From NCBI RefSeq assembly GCF_900142395.1, contig NZ_FRAS01000024.1:1-64000 (forward strand): a stretch of DNA of 64,000 nt, in the 5' to 3' direction. Positions 32,986 through 42,194 of the stretch are shown one piece after another. Position 1 is the first letter of the stretch. Every line of letters begins with the position of its first letter. The notes below the pieces were generated by a model that was not told the origin of the DNA, ran no database searches, and saw nothing but the letters and a program-made list of their open reading frames with translations. Origin of the DNA: Hymenobacter psychrotolerans DSM 18569 (GTDB taxonomy: Bacteria > Bacteroidota > Bacteroidia > Cytophagales > Hymenobacteraceae). The position numbers and the translations under genes are program-made.

Positions 32986-34439
32986 TCCGCCTCACTTGTG
33001 CTGCCGGCGAGCTGCATCTGGCCAGCAGCGCCGTTTCGCTGGAAATCGGTAACCCGTATTTCGGCTTCACCTCGGTGCCGGGCATCACCACCTACCCGTT
33101 CAGCATCGCGGGCACGGAGGACACGATGCGCAAGCTCAACTTCCCGCACCTGCGCGCCGCTCAGGGCCAGGTGCCGGCCCCGGAGCCGGCCGAGCTCTAC
33201 ATCGACGGCCTGCTCTGGCGGGTGGGCGTGTTGGTGTACGAGTCGTTCGACGAAAGCAAGGGGCGGGGCCAGGGCGTGTTTCAGTACAAGTTCCTGGCCG
33301 ATGCCGCCGATCTGCAGAGCCGCATCGACGGCGTGTCGCTGCGCAGCCTGGATCTGGGCGCGGTGCTGCTGCAGCTGCGCTACGACCATGCCGACTACGC
33401 GCTGCCGCTCGTGCGCAACGAGTCGTTTTTCGGGGATAAAAACCCGCCCTATAACGGCTGGCTGAACCACTTCCCGGGCCAGTACACCCCGTCGGCGGAG
33501 TCGCCGCTGGTGCCGTTTCCGCGCCTGATTCCGCTGCTGCGCCGGGTGCTGGCGGCCGTGGGCTACTCGCTCAGCGGGCCCTGGACGCAGGAGGCGGAGG
33601 CGCTAAAGCTCATCGTCGTTTCCGACCGGGCACTGCGGCGGGGGGCCGCCACCGTGCAGCTCAACCAGCACGTGCCGGATATGAACGTGGGGGAGTTTCT
33701 GGTGGCCCTGCAGCAGCTGCTGGGCCTAGGCTACAGCTTCGACGCGGTGCGGCGTGAGCTGCGCGTGACGCGCCTGCGCGACATCGTGGCCGACCAGGCC
33801 TACGTGCACCGGGCTGGCGGCGCGGCCCGCTTCAGCCCACCCACCGCGCAGGGCTACACGCTGGAAATGCGCTTGGCCAACGACGAACTAAACAAAACGC
33901 TCGATACGAGTTGGAGCCGGCTGCTGCTCGGGGCCGGTAAGGAGAAGCTCGGCCCCGCTGCCGGCACCCTGCATGTGGGCCTGGTCGCCGACCCGGTGCG
34001 CGGTACTGAGCTGCTGGTGCCGCGCCTGGAGGGCAAAGGTGCCGGCGAGGAGTTTGAGCTGGGCGACGACTCGCGACTGGGCCTGTTGCTACTGCTCGAC
34101 CACGGGCTGCAGCCGGACTCGGGCGGGCAGCCCTACCCGCTGGCCTCCCCGCTCAACCGCAATGCCCAAGGCGCGGTGGTGGGGCAGAGCACGCTGCACT
34201 GGGCCGGGCCGCAGGGCCTGTACGCGCAGGCGCACCAGCCGTGGCTGGACTTCCTCTCGGCTGCCGGCAAAGAGGAGCGCACCATGGAGTTCCGGGTGTC
34301 GGATTTGCTGGCCCTGGAGCCCGGCCGCAAGGAAATGGTCGGGTACCGCAAATACCTGTGGGAGAAAGTCAGCCTGAGCGTGCCTACGGGCCGCCGGCTG
34401 GAGTCGGCCCGCTTCACTTACCGCAACATCGCGCTATGA
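32982..34439 (+). CDS. Phage tail/baseplate protein
   Basis: 485 residues, mixed alpha/beta with a long strand-rich N terminus (VSLEIGNPYFGFTSVPGI) that has the feel of a distal-tail or baseplate hub protein. The C-terminal part contains DLLALEPGRKEMVGYRKYLW. There is no signal peptide or membrane helix. It lies between the SprB-repeat protein and a small tail-completion-like protein, and both junctions are ATGA overlaps. Function inferred from location only. Confidence 0.65.
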   Translation: MIRLTCAAGELHLASSAVSLEIGNPYFGFTSVPGITTYPFSIAGTEDTMRKLNFPHLRAAQGQVPAPEPAELYIDGLLWRVGVLVYESFDESKGRGQGVFQYKFLADAADLQSRIDGVSLRSLDLGAVLLQLRYDHADYALPLVRNESFFGDKNPPYNGWLNHFPGQYTPSAESPLVPFPRLIPLLRRVLAAVGYSLSGPWTQEAEALKLIVVSDRALRRGAATVQLNQHVPDMNVGEFLVALQQLLGLGYSFDAVRRELRVTRLRDIVADQAYVHRAGGAARFSPPTAQGYTLEMRLANDELNKTLDTSWSRLLLGAGKEKLGPAAGTLHVGLVADPVRGTELLVPRLEGKGAGEEFELGDDSRLGLLLLLDHGLQPDSGGQPYPLASPLNRNAQGAVVGQSTLHWAGPQGLYAQAHQPWLDFLSAAGKEERTMEFRVSDLLALEPGRKEMVGYRKYLWEKVSLSVPTGRRLESARFTYRNIAL

Positions 34440-34885
34440 CCGAAGAGCAACTTAACCAGGCGCAGCTCAAACTGGCCGAGCAGTGGCTGGATATCACGGT
34501 CACCAACTTCATCGAAAACATGCGCAAGCTGCGCATTAAAAATACCGGCGCGCTGATGGCCAGCTTTAAAAAGCAGGTGATTGGCTCGGCCAGCGGCCGG
34601 CTGCAGTTGCAGCTGAGCTATGCGCTCTACGGCAAGTTCGTGGATATGGGCGTGGGCCGGGGCATGGGCGCCGGCGTGCGTCGTGGGGATGATGGCTACG
34701 AGAGGATTCGCAACACCCGTGGCCAGTTGAAGCGCCGGCAGCGCAAAGCCAAGCCGTGGTACCCGAAAGCCATCGGCTACCAGACCAAACGCCTGGCCGA
34801 GCTGATGAGCGAGCTGCACGGCACGCTGCTGATCAGCGCCGTGTCCGACGCGCTGCCGGCGCAGGATGTCACACTTAACTTTTAA
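34436..34885 (+). CDS. Small tail-completion-like protein
   Basis: 149 residues starting MTEEQLNQAQLKLAEQWLDI. The segment RIKNTGALMASFKKQVIG followed by LQLSYALYGKFVDMGVGRGM resembles the 'grow-to-length then clamp' pattern of HK97 gp10-like tail-completion proteins (residue order NTGxLxxS and YGxFVxxG). Basic middle (RGQLKRRQRKAKPWYPK). It follows the baseplate-like gene with a 4-nt overlap. Confidence 0.6.
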   Translation: MTEEQLNQAQLKLAEQWLDITVTNFIENMRKLRIKNTGALMASFKKQVIGSASGRLQLQLSYALYGKFVDMGVGRGMGAGVRRGDDGYERIRNTRGQLKRRQRKAKPWYPKAIGYQTKRLAELMSELHGTLLISAVSDALPAQDVTLNF

Positions 34886-34896
34886 GGTAACTCAAC

Positions 34897-35082
34897 ATGC
34901 AGAACATACCGGATAAAAACGAGAGCATGAGTACGCTGCGCTTTACGCTTGGCGTGCTTACCAACAAGCTCAAACGCCTGCCACTGGGCACAGCGGAGTG
35001 GCGCCAGTGTGCCGACGAATTGCTGGACATCAACGATAAAATAAACAGCCTGCAGGCTGCAATGGCGGACTATGGCAGATAA
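34897..35082 (+). CDS. Small protein preceding the tape measure
   Basis: 61 residues, helical (TLRFTLGVLTNKLKRLPLGT, INDKINSLQAAMADYGR). Its end overlaps the tape-measure start by 11 nt in another frame. Short proteins at this place are often tail assembly chaperones that bind the tape measure, sometimes made by frameshifting; no slippery site is evident here. The start could also be Met11 (34927). Confidence 0.55.
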   Translation: MQNIPDKNESMSTLRFTLGVLTNKLKRLPLGTAEWRQCADELLDINDKINSLQAAMADYGR

Positions 35083-38000
35083 CAGCGAAGAGCGGAAGGT
35101 TAAGATAGTAGTCGATGCGCAGCAGCCGAACGCCAGCCTGAAGGAAATGGCGGCCGGCGCGGCCGTGCTCAATAATCAGCTGGCCAAGATGGCTGCCGAC
35201 GACCCCGGCCGGGCCAAGCTGCAGGATGATTTTGCGCGGCTGAATCAGCGGTTGACTGCCACGCGCACGGAAATGCGCACGGTTATTCAGACCGAGGAGG
35301 AGCTAGCCGAAGCGCAGCGTAAGCTCTCGGCCGAAAACCGTGAGGTTATTCTGAATGGCCAGAAAGTGGAGGCCACGTTCGGGCAGATGAAGGCCGCGGC
35401 CGCTCAGCTGGAAAAGCAGCTCGATGAGGTGGCCGCCAACGACCCGGGACGGGCCAAACTCCTGAAGGACTACCAGGAGCTGAAGGAGCGCATCGAAGGC
35501 GTGAAACTGGAAATGGGGGAGGCCACGCAGCAGGGCCTCACCTTTAAGGACGCGCTGGCCTTCGCCGGCGTGGCCGTTGGGGCCGAGGCGGCGCTGGACA
35601 TGGTCAAGGAGCTGGGCGCGGAGGTGATTGCCACTACCAAAGAAATGGGCCAGATGCGGGCTCAGATCAATAGTTTGACCGGCGCCACCGGCGAGGAGCT
35701 GGATGGGCTGACCGTGGGTGTGCGGGCGCTGAGCCAGACCTTCGGCAAGGAATACAACGAGGTGCTGGTGGCCAGCAACGCGCTGAGCAAGCAGATGGGC
35801 ATCTCGCAGCAGCAGGCCCTCAAGCTGATCGAGCAGGGGTTCATTGCGGGGGCCGACATCAACGGCGAGTTTCTCGACCAGGTAGAAGAGTACCCCGCGC
35901 AGTTCAAGGCGGCCGGCGTGTCAGCGTCGGAATTCGTGGCCATCGTGAGCAAGTCGCAGACCGATGGCGTGTTCTCCGACAAGGGGGCCGACGTGGTGAA
36001 GGAATTCGGCCTGCGCATCCGCGAGCAGACCAAAGCCACCGGCGAGGCGCTGGATGCCGCGTTCGGCCCGGAATTCACGCAGAAGCTGCTCAAAGGCATC
36101 AACGACGGCAGCATCAGCTCGGTGCAGGCGCTGCAGATGGTGTCGGCGCAGATGAACGATACCAAAATCCCGGCCGCGCAGCTGCAGACTGTCATTGCCG
36201 ACGTGTTCGGCGGGCCGGGAGAAGATGCCGGACTGGAGTATCTGCAGTCGCTGAAGGATGTGGGTGGGGGCGTGGAAACGCTCATCGACCAGACCAATCC
36301 ATACGTGCAGCAGCAGCAGCTCCTGCTGGCGTCGCAGCAGGAGCTGGCCGGCGCGCAAAACGAGCTGACTAAGCAGTTTGAGGGCACCGGCACCAGCATC
36401 GAAGTGCTGGGCAACGGGGCCATGACGTTCCTCTACACGCTGCTGGCCTCGCTGGCCGCCACGTTCAAGGAACTGGCCGCGCCGGTGCAGCAGGTCTGGG
36501 CCGAATTTCTGGCGCTGGGCGAGAGCATGGGCCTGGTCAGCAAGGAGGGCAGTCTGGCCCGGGATATAGCCAGTGGGCTGGGCACGGTTCTGCGGCTGCT
36601 GTTTATTCCCACGCGTCTGGTGTACGAGGGGTTTGGCATGATTGCCAAGGGGCTGATGGAGTGGGTGAAACAGTCGGAGCCGGCCAGGTCGGCTATTTAC
36701 GTGATGATTGCCCCGCTGCGGCTGCTCTTCGATATGCTGCGTGATGCGCCGGCATTCTTTGAGGGGTTTATGGCCTCCGCGCAGGTCTCGTTTCTGCAGG
36801 TGGGCAAGTCGTGGCGGGCCATCATGCGCGGTGACTTCTCGGGGGCGGCCGACGAAATGGCGGCCATCGGCGGCGTGGCGGCCCGCGCCTACCTGAAGGC
36901 GTTTAACGAAGTACACAATGCCCGGCCCGACGCCGTCACTCCCGAGGCAGGAGCGGATCCGGAGCAACCGGATAAGCCCTCCGCCGGCGGTGACGGCACG
37001 ACGGCCGCCGAGCGGGAAAAAGCAGCCAAAGCGGCGCAGACGGCTCGCGAAAAAGCCCGGAAGGAACGCGAGGCTGAAGAGAAAAAGGATGCGCAGCAGC
37101 GCAAAGACGCGCTGAAAAAGCTGGTCGAGGAGGAGTTGGTGATGCTGCAGACCCGCGACACGCTGCGGGCTGATCTGGACCGGCAGGGCTACAACGACGA
37201 GCTGCAGCGGCGCGACCAGCAGCGGGCTAAAATCTTCCAGTCGGCCTCTGATCAGGTCGACAAGCTCACCGGGCTGGAGGTGGACTACACCGACCGGGTG
37301 CAGGCCATCATGGAGGAGCGCGACCTGCAGCTGCGCGAGCTGCAGGCGAAGTTCGATGAGGAGTCGGCCAAGAAAAAGCAGGAGGAACTCGATGCTCGGA
37401 TTGCGCTGAATGAGGCAGAAGCTGAGCAGCGTCTGGCCGAACTGGAGCTGAAGCTGGCCAACGGCACGCTCGACGAGTGGGCCTACCAGGATGCGGTGTA
37501 CGCCGTGAAGCAGGCCGCGGCTGAGCGGGAGCTGGCGCTGATTAAGGAGAAAAGCGGCGAGGGCTCGGCCGAGTACATGAAGGCCAACGCCGAGCGGCTG
37601 AAGGGCCAGGCCGATTTCGCGGAGAAGCGTCGGGGCACGGATGAGACCATGTACAAAGCCGAGAAGCTGCTGGCGGCCGCCCGCCGGGTGCTGAATTCGG
37701 ATGAGTTGGCGGCCCTGATGGAGCTGACGGGTAAGAAAACGCTGCTTTACAAAGTGGCCGTTGCGGCGCAGAAAACGCTGGCTATTGCCGAAATTGGGAT
37801 GAGCGTACCCAAGCAGTACGCGGCCAACGCGGAAGCCGGTGCCAAAATCTCGGCCCTGTTTCCACCGGCCTCGGTGCCGCTGGGGGCGGCCTACACGTTC
37901 GGGGCCAACGCCATGGCTACGGCCGGGGCGGGGGCTGCTATTGCCAAGATCCTGGGCCTGGGTTTTCGGCAGGGGGGCGCGACCGGCTCGGGCCTGAACG

Positions 38001-38392
38001 TGAGTGCCGGCGGCAAGCTGCTCGATGCGGAGGGCTACCCCATCGCGGGCGTGGTACACGAGAACGAGTACGTGATTCCCGAGTGGATGCGGGCCGACCC
38101 ACAGGTGGCGCAGGTAGAGCAGTGGCTGGAGGTAAAACGCCAGCGCGGCTACCGCGACGGTGGCGCCACCAGTAACGACGTGCCGGCTGCCGGTGCACCG
38201 CTGCCGGCTGCCGGTGCACCGCTGCCGGCTGCCACCGACCAGCAGCTGGTGACCGTGCTCGTGCGCCTCGACGCCCGTCTGGGCAAAGTGGAGGAGTGGG
38301 CCACCAGGCTGCAGGTCGTGCAGCATACCGGCGAGCTGGCCGATGATATCGACTACGTGAAGAAGGTCCGCGACGCCGGGTCGATTTCGTAG
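35072..38392 (+). CDS. Tail tape measure protein
   Basis: 1106 residues. The N terminus has two related coiled-coil units (ADDPGRAKLQDDFARLNQRL and ANDPGRAKLLKDYQELKERI). The middle is a TP901-like tape-measure domain (TGEELDGLTVGVRALSQTFG, KEYNEVLVASNALSKQMGIS) with hydrophobic segments around 450-600. A long Lys/Glu coiled coil follows (EKAAKAAQTAREKARKEREA), then a Gly/Ala-rich membrane-prone region and a C-terminal motif GVVHENEYVIPEWM common in Bacteroidota tape measures. It sets tail length and is ejected during infection. Length predicts a tail of roughly 150-170 nm by the usual 1.5 angstrom per residue rule. Confidence 0.9.
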   Translation: MADNSEERKVKIVVDAQQPNASLKEMAAGAAVLNNQLAKMAADDPGRAKLQDDFARLNQRLTATRTEMRTVIQTEEELAEAQRKLSAENREVILNGQKVEATFGQMKAAAAQLEKQLDEVAANDPGRAKLLKDYQELKERIEGVKLEMGEATQQGLTFKDALAFAGVAVGAEAALDMVKELGAEVIATTKEMGQMRAQINSLTGATGEELDGLTVGVRALSQTFGKEYNEVLVASNALSKQMGISQQQALKLIEQGFIAGADINGEFLDQVEEYPAQFKAAGVSASEFVAIVSKSQTDGVFSDKGADVVKEFGLRIREQTKATGEALDAAFGPEFTQKLLKGINDGSISSVQALQMVSAQMNDTKIPAAQLQTVIADVFGGPGEDAGLEYLQSLKDVGGGVETLIDQTNPYVQQQQLLLASQQELAGAQNELTKQFEGTGTSIEVLGNGAMTFLYTLLASLAATFKELAAPVQQVWAEFLALGESMGLVSKEGSLARDIASGLGTVLRLLFIPTRLVYEGFGMIAKGLMEWVKQSEPARSAIYVMIAPLRLLFDMLRDAPAFFEGFMASAQVSFLQVGKSWRAIMRGDFSGAADEMAAIGGVAARAYLKAFNEVHNARPDAVTPEAGADPEQPDKPSAGGDGTTAAEREKAAKAAQTAREKARKEREAEEKKDAQQRKDALKKLVEEELVMLQTRDTLRADLDRQGYNDELQRRDQQRAKIFQSASDQVDKLTGLEVDYTDRVQAIMEERDLQLRELQAKFDEESAKKKQEELDARIALNEAEAEQRLAELELKLANGTLDEWAYQDAVYAVKQAAAERELALIKEKSGEGSAEYMKANAERLKGQADFAEKRRGTDETMYKAEKLLAAARRVLNSDELAALMELTGKKTLLYKVAVAAQKTLAIAEIGMSVPKQYAANAEAGAKISALFPPASVPLGAAYTFGANAMATAGAGAAIAKILGLGFRQGGATGSGLNVSAGGKLLDAEGYPIAGVVHENEYVIPEWMRADPQVAQVEQWLEVKRQRGYRDGGATSNDVPAAGAPLPAAGAPLPAATDQQLVTVLVRLDARLGKVEEWATRLQVVQHTGELADDIDYVKKVRDAGSIS
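38180..38232 (+). repeat. 21-bp tandem repeat inside the tape-measure gene
   Basis: Two full copies and one half copy of a unit encoding AAGAPLP (38180-38200, 38201-38221, 38222-38232). They are in frame, so copy number changes would alter a flexible linker only. Confidence 0.85.
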
Positions 38393-38488
38393 TCGAAAGG
38401 ACGTTCAGAAAACACTACATGAGGGTAAATAACCAAAACGGTATTCTGCCCTGAAGTAGCCCTCCCCAAAGGATGATTCTTGAGCAAG

Positions 38489-38549
38489 AAAGCGCCCTGT
38501 ACCGCTACGCCTAAAAAACACTGTTAGGCGTAGCGGTACAGGGCGCTTT
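38489..38549. terminator. 26-bp perfect hairpin, bidirectional terminator
   Basis: Arms AAAGCGCCCTGTACCG... and its exact complement (26 bp each) flank a 9-nt loop. A-rich on the left and TTT on the right. It separates the tape-measure gene from the convergent T9SS cargo gene. Every pair was checked by eye. Confidence 0.88.
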
Positions 38550-38624
38550 TATATGGACTGCTGAAAGCACTCAATTATCGCTTGCTGACAAGCGATATTT
38601 TCATCAAAGAGCTGTCTGGAAAGT

Positions 38625-40481
38625 TTAGTTTATGCAGAAACGCGCAGTATGAATTGACTGCCCACTACGCACTTTGGCCAAGTACCAACCGGGCATCAAG
38701 CCGTTTACCAATAATTCACCAGAACCAGGCTTAGTGACAGCATACTCGCGTAGCTGTTGCCCTGTAATAGAATACACTGTCACCACAGCGGGGGAGTCGA
38801 GATCAGGATTGGTGTAGGAAAATCGCAATCTGCTTCCTTCTACTACCGTGGGAGCAATGACGAAATGGAAAGAAGTGAATTTGGCTTGGCCCTGTACTCC
38901 CGTAATCGGAGCTGGATTATTTAGCCGAACTCCGACTGACGCGCCAAACGCGTTGCCAAAAACCATGTCGATATCGCCGTCGCCATCCACATCACTTAAC
39001 CTAATAGCTTGGGGGCCAAGACCCGTAGTTAATGTGCTGCCACCGCTAAATACGCCCGTATTAGACCCAGATGCATCGCCGCCATTCAGGCGAACGGAAA
39101 TGGAATTGCTGGTCCAAGTTGCTGTGAGCAAATCTATGTCACCATCTGCATCTACATCACCCAAAACGGCGGAATTAGAAAGGTTTGGAACGGCAACACT
39201 ACTTCCATTGGTGAACGTGCCGGTATTAGAGCCTGTATTATCACCACCATTCAATCGAATTACCGCACTGGGAGCATCATAAAGGGCCACTACCAAATCG
39301 AGGTCATTATCTCCGTCAAGGTCGGCTAAGTCTATGGTATTCGGGCGGCTACCAATAGCTAGAAAAGTGCCGTTACTAAATATGCCCGTATTTGATCCAC
39401 TATTGTCCCCTCCGTTTAGGCGCACCGTTACCCCATTGGTACTGCCCGTTGTGCTTCCGTTGTTATTGAGTACAACGATATCCATATCGCCGTCTCCATC
39501 AACATCTCCAGCCACGACATTTTTTGGTGATGTGCCGGAAGCGACATTGGTGCCAGCGCTGAATACGCCGGTGTTTGACCCAGTTGCATTGCCACCATTC
39601 AGCCTAATGGCAACCCGATTGTTAACACCATCAGCACATAGCAGGTCTAAATCCCCATCTCCATCGGCATCACTAAGTACCGGCGCCGCTACGGAGCTGC
39701 CTATCGTTAGCGTTGTGCCACCGATGAAAGTGCCAGTGTTTGAGCCGGAGTTATTCCCGCCATTTAGACGAATTGTGATTAGCCCATCGGTATGCCCAGT
39801 TACCAGATCCAGATCTCCGTCGCCATCAATGTCACCTAAGGTTATGTTCAGCGGAGTCTGAATAACGTCCACTTCAGTGCCCCCACTGAAGACGCCCGTA
39901 TTAGAAGCCGTGTTGTCTCCTCCGTTTAAACGGACGCTAACTGTGCCCGGATCGACGTTGTTTGCTATAAGCATATCTAGGTCGCCATCCCCATCGACAT
40001 CACCCAATACGACGTCGTTGGCTCTTTCCGATTGCGGATTTGTGCCAAGAAGAAAATTTCCTCGTCCGGTGCCAGCAGTCCTTGTGGTGAACTGAAAAAC
40101 AGTAGGTTTTGCCAAGGATCCAGCAGCGCTGGTAGTTGCTGTAGTGATGGCAGCAGTAACTCGTTCTCCTGGCTTAAAAGCAGATGCTGGCGTAAAGCTT
40201 AAAGAGTTGCCACTTACCGTTACTGGCGTGGAACTGCGCGTGAGCAGCCCACCCCGTTGGGCGGAGTATACCTTAAGACCGCTAATAGAATTTGCAGTTA
40301 GCGGCTCAGTGAAGGTTGCAGTAACAGCAGTTGAAAGTGGGGCATTCCGAGTGTTGGCAGTTGGGGAGTGGGAAACAAGGGTGGGTTGAGCCATGCCAAG
40401 CTGGCTCAACAGCAGCGAGCATGAGACGGGGAACGCCAACCATCGGGTGGGGGCGTTTACACTCGTAAAATTCAATTTCAT
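38625..40481 (-). CDS. T9SS-exported FG-GAP/VCBS repeat protein (prophage cargo)
   Basis: 618 residues from Met at 40481 (MKLNFTSVNAPTRWLAFPVS); an earlier ATG at 40508 is in frame. A Sec signal peptide ends near GMAQ. Then comes an Ig-like SbsA-type domain (TARNAPLSTAVTATFTEPL-like region, about 35-130). Seven FG-GAP/VCBS repeats follow, each with a calcium loop of the form DxDxDGDxD (for example DVDGDGDLDML) and RLNGGD-N-SNTG spacers. The C terminus is a T9SS type A sorting domain (VYSITGQQLREY, GWYLAKVRSG). It is transcribed against the tail genes and is AT-richer, so it looks like a lysogenic-conversion gene displayed on or released from the cell surface. Confidence 0.85.
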   Translation of the reverse strand: MKLNFTSVNAPTRWLAFPVSCSLLLSQLGMAQPTLVSHSPTANTRNAPLSTAVTATFTEPLTANSISGLKVYSAQRGGLLTRSSTPVTVSGNSLSFTPASAFKPGERVTAAITTATTSAAGSLAKPTVFQFTTRTAGTGRGNFLLGTNPQSERANDVVLGDVDGDGDLDMLIANNVDPGTVSVRLNGGDNTASNTGVFSGGTEVDVIQTPLNITLGDIDGDGDLDLVTGHTDGLITIRLNGGNNSGSNTGTFIGGTTLTIGSSVAAPVLSDADGDGDLDLLCADGVNNRVAIRLNGGNATGSNTGVFSAGTNVASGTSPKNVVAGDVDGDGDMDIVVLNNNGSTTGSTNGVTVRLNGGDNSGSNTGIFSNGTFLAIGSRPNTIDLADLDGDNDLDLVVALYDAPSAVIRLNGGDNTGSNTGTFTNGSSVAVPNLSNSAVLGDVDADGDIDLLTATWTSNSISVRLNGGDASGSNTGVFSGGSTLTTGLGPQAIRLSDVDGDGDIDMVFGNAFGASVGVRLNNPAPITGVQGQAKFTSFHFVIAPTVVEGSRLRFSYTNPDLDSPAVVTVYSITGQQLREYAVTKPGSGELLVNGLMPGWYLAKVRSGQSIHTARFCIN

Positions 40482-40574
40482 CACTAGAAAAAGGTAGAGT
40501 TTAATCAATGATTATGGTCGGCAACTTTACTCCATACAAAAGTCACTAAAATTTCATAAACCCAACTTTCTTAT

Positions 40575-40578
40575 TAGT
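40575..40578 (+). repeat. IS5 target-site duplication, left copy
   Basis: TAGT precedes the left inverted repeat and is repeated at 41384-41387 after the right one. Confidence 0.65.
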
Positions 40579-41383
40579 GAGCCCGTGGACAGTCAGTCGT
40601 AGCTTTGCCGGATGCGTCGTCATGAACTTACTGATCGTGAGTGGAAACTGATTCAACCGCATGTGCTGGGCAAAGCGGGTACGGCGGGCGGCACCGGCCG
40701 TAACAACCAGCGTTTTGTCAACGCGGTGGTGTACCGGGTGCGCACGGGCTGTGCCTGGCGCGACTTGCCCGAACGCTTTGGTCCGTGGAATACGGTCGCC
40801 CGGCGCTTCCGGCGGTGGGCGGTGGCGGGCGTGTGGGAGCGGCTGTTTCAGGCCGTGCAGGAACCCGATTATGCCTGGGTGCTGGTCGATTCCACGACTG
40901 TGAAAGCGCACCGGGCCGCCAGCGGCCAAAAAAAAGTACGGCCGCAGACGAAGCCCTTGGCCGCAGCCGGGGCGGGCTGACGACAAAGCGCCATGCCGTG
41001 GTGGACGCGCTCGGCAACTGTCTGGTGCTGCGCCTAACGCCGGGCCAACAGGCCGATTGTCAAGTCCTGCCGGACTTGTTACAGGCCTTGGCAGCGGCAC
41101 CGGGTGCGGTTGTGGCTGACAAAGCCTACGACACCAACGCAGTACTGGCCGCCGTGGCCCAGTATCAGGCCGAAGTGGTGATTCCGCCCAAAGCCCTGCG
41201 CACCGACCAACGCCCGTATGATGCCAACTTATATGCCGACCGTAACAAAGTAGAACGCTTCTTCGGCCGACTGAAAGAGGCACGCGGCTTGGCCACCCGC
41301 TACGAAAAAACAGCCTCCTCCTTTTTGGCCCTTGCTCACCTGCTCGCGGCACTCGACTGGATGCGCTGACTGTCCACGGACTC
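40579..41383 (+). mobile_element. IS5-family insertion sequence
   Basis: An 805-bp element with inverted repeats GAGCCCGTGGACAGTCAG (40579-40596) and its near-complement CTGACTGTCCACGGACTC (41366-41383; 17 of 18 match), bounded by the TAGT duplication. It contains one transposase split over two frames. A TAGCTTTG -7 box at 40600-40607 lies 4 nt before the transposase ATG. Confidence 0.9.
40612..41369 (+). CDS. IS5-family transposase (two frames, -1 frameshift)
   Basis: Frame A covers 40612-40980 (MRRHELTDREWKLIQPHVLG) and frame B runs to 41369. They join in the run of eight A at 40928-40935 by a -1 slip: frame A reads SGQKK, frame B continues KKSTAADEALGRSRGGLTTK. The fused protein shows the DDE triad: VLVDSTTVKAH, VVADKAYD and NKVERFFGRLKE. 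Programmed frameshifting in a poly-A run is usual for this group, so the element may be active; an alternative is simple decay. Confidence 0.85.
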
Positions 41384-41424
41384 TAGTAAGTATGGAAGGG
41401 AGTAAGTATAAAAGGCAGGCGGAT

Positions 41425-41460
41425 AAACTGTCCAGAAAACGCTCGATTTCTGGACAGTTT
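41425..41460. other. Hairpin upstream of the serine recombinase
   Basis: AAACTGTCCAGAAA and TTTCTGGACAGTTT (14-bp arms) around 8 nt. The motif CTGTCCAG/CTGGACAG recurs nearby as TTGGACAC (41522-41529). It could be a terminator for transcripts from the left or part of a recombinase binding site. Confidence 0.5.
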
Positions 41461-41474
41461 TAGCACCCGCCTCC

Positions 41475-41506
41475 ACGGCCCCGAAAATGCAGTTTTTCGG
41501 GGCCGT
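41475..41506. terminator. Terminator-like hairpin before the serine recombinase
   Basis: ACGGCCCCGAAAA pairs with TTTTCGGGGCCGT around 6 nt. It lies 35 nt before the recombinase start and probably insulates the gene from IS5 read-through. Confidence 0.7.
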
Positions 41507-41540
41507 TTTCGTACCCCTTTTTTGGACACTACTTTTCAGC

Positions 41541-42194
41541 ATGAAAGCTGCCATTTACGCCCGAGTGAGCACCCGCGACAAAGGCCAGGACAACGAGAAC
41601 CAGCTGCGTGAGCTGCGGGCCTTCGCCGAGCGGCTGGGCTATACCATCTACAGGCAGTACGTAGACACGGAGTCGGGCGGCAAGGCCGAGCGGCCGCAGT
41701 TTAAGCAGCTCTTCACCGATGCCCACCAGCGCCGCTTCGATGTGGTGCTGTTCTGGGCGCTGGACCGCTTCAGCCGCGAGGGTGTCATCGAAACGCTCAA
41801 CCATCTGCAGCGGCTCTCGCACTCGGGGGTGCAATTCAAAAGCTACACTGAGCAGTACCTGGATTCAACTGGCATGTTCAAGGACGCCATCATCAGCATC
41901 CTGGCTACCATTGCCAAGCAGGAGCGGGTACGGCTCGGGGAGCGGACCAAGGCCGGGTTATCAAAGGCCGTGGCCAAGGGTAAAGTGCTGGGCCGGCCGG
42001 GTGTCGACACCGAGAAGCAGGCGCACGTGCAGCGGCTGAAGGCCACCGGCATTTCAAACCGGGCCATTGCCACCGCCCTGGGACTCTCGCCGAGCACTGT
42101 GGCCAAATACCTGGAAGCGGCAAGAGCAAGCGCCTTGGCATCGGCCGCATCTGGGATAAGCTGGTGCGGCGCTACCCGAAGCTCTGGGTGGTAG
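41541..42194 (+). CDS. Small serine recombinase (resolvase/invertase family)
   Basis: 217 residues. The catalytic domain starts YARVSTRDKGQDNENQL with nucleophile Ser10 and contains the conserved RPQFKQLF and LFWALDRFSREG segments. A resolvase-type helix-turn-helix ends the protein (RLKATGISNRAIATALGLSP, STVAKYLEAA). The start at 41541 is the standard one for the family. The last ~27 residues read Ala/Ser-rich nonsense, while another frame of the same DNA encodes a plausible membrane segment, so a frameshift near 42110 is suspected. It may serve as the prophage recombinase or an inversion enzyme. Confidence 0.88.
   Translation: MKAAIYARVSTRDKGQDNENQLRELRAFAERLGYTIYRQYVDTESGGKAERPQFKQLFTDAHQRRFDVVLFWALDRFSREGVIETLNHLQRLSHSGVQFKSYTEQYLDSTGMFKDAIISILATIAKQERVRLGERTKAGLSKAVAKGKVLGRPGVDTEKQAHVQRLKATGISNRAIATALGLSPSTVAKYLEAARASALASAASGISWCGATRSSGW

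Noticed and set aside
38180..38232. Possible CRISPR-like or iteron array
   Set aside because: The 21-bp units are contiguous, in frame in the tape measure and have no spacers.
35921..38326. An 801-codon open frame antisense to the tape measure
   Set aside because: A shadow of the highly biased tape-measure gene; its composition is His/Arg/Leu-rich nonsense without domains.
38848..40389. Several + strand frames opposite the VCBS gene
   Set aside because: They mirror the repeats of the minus-strand gene (Pro/Ser-rich repetitive products) and have no independent support.
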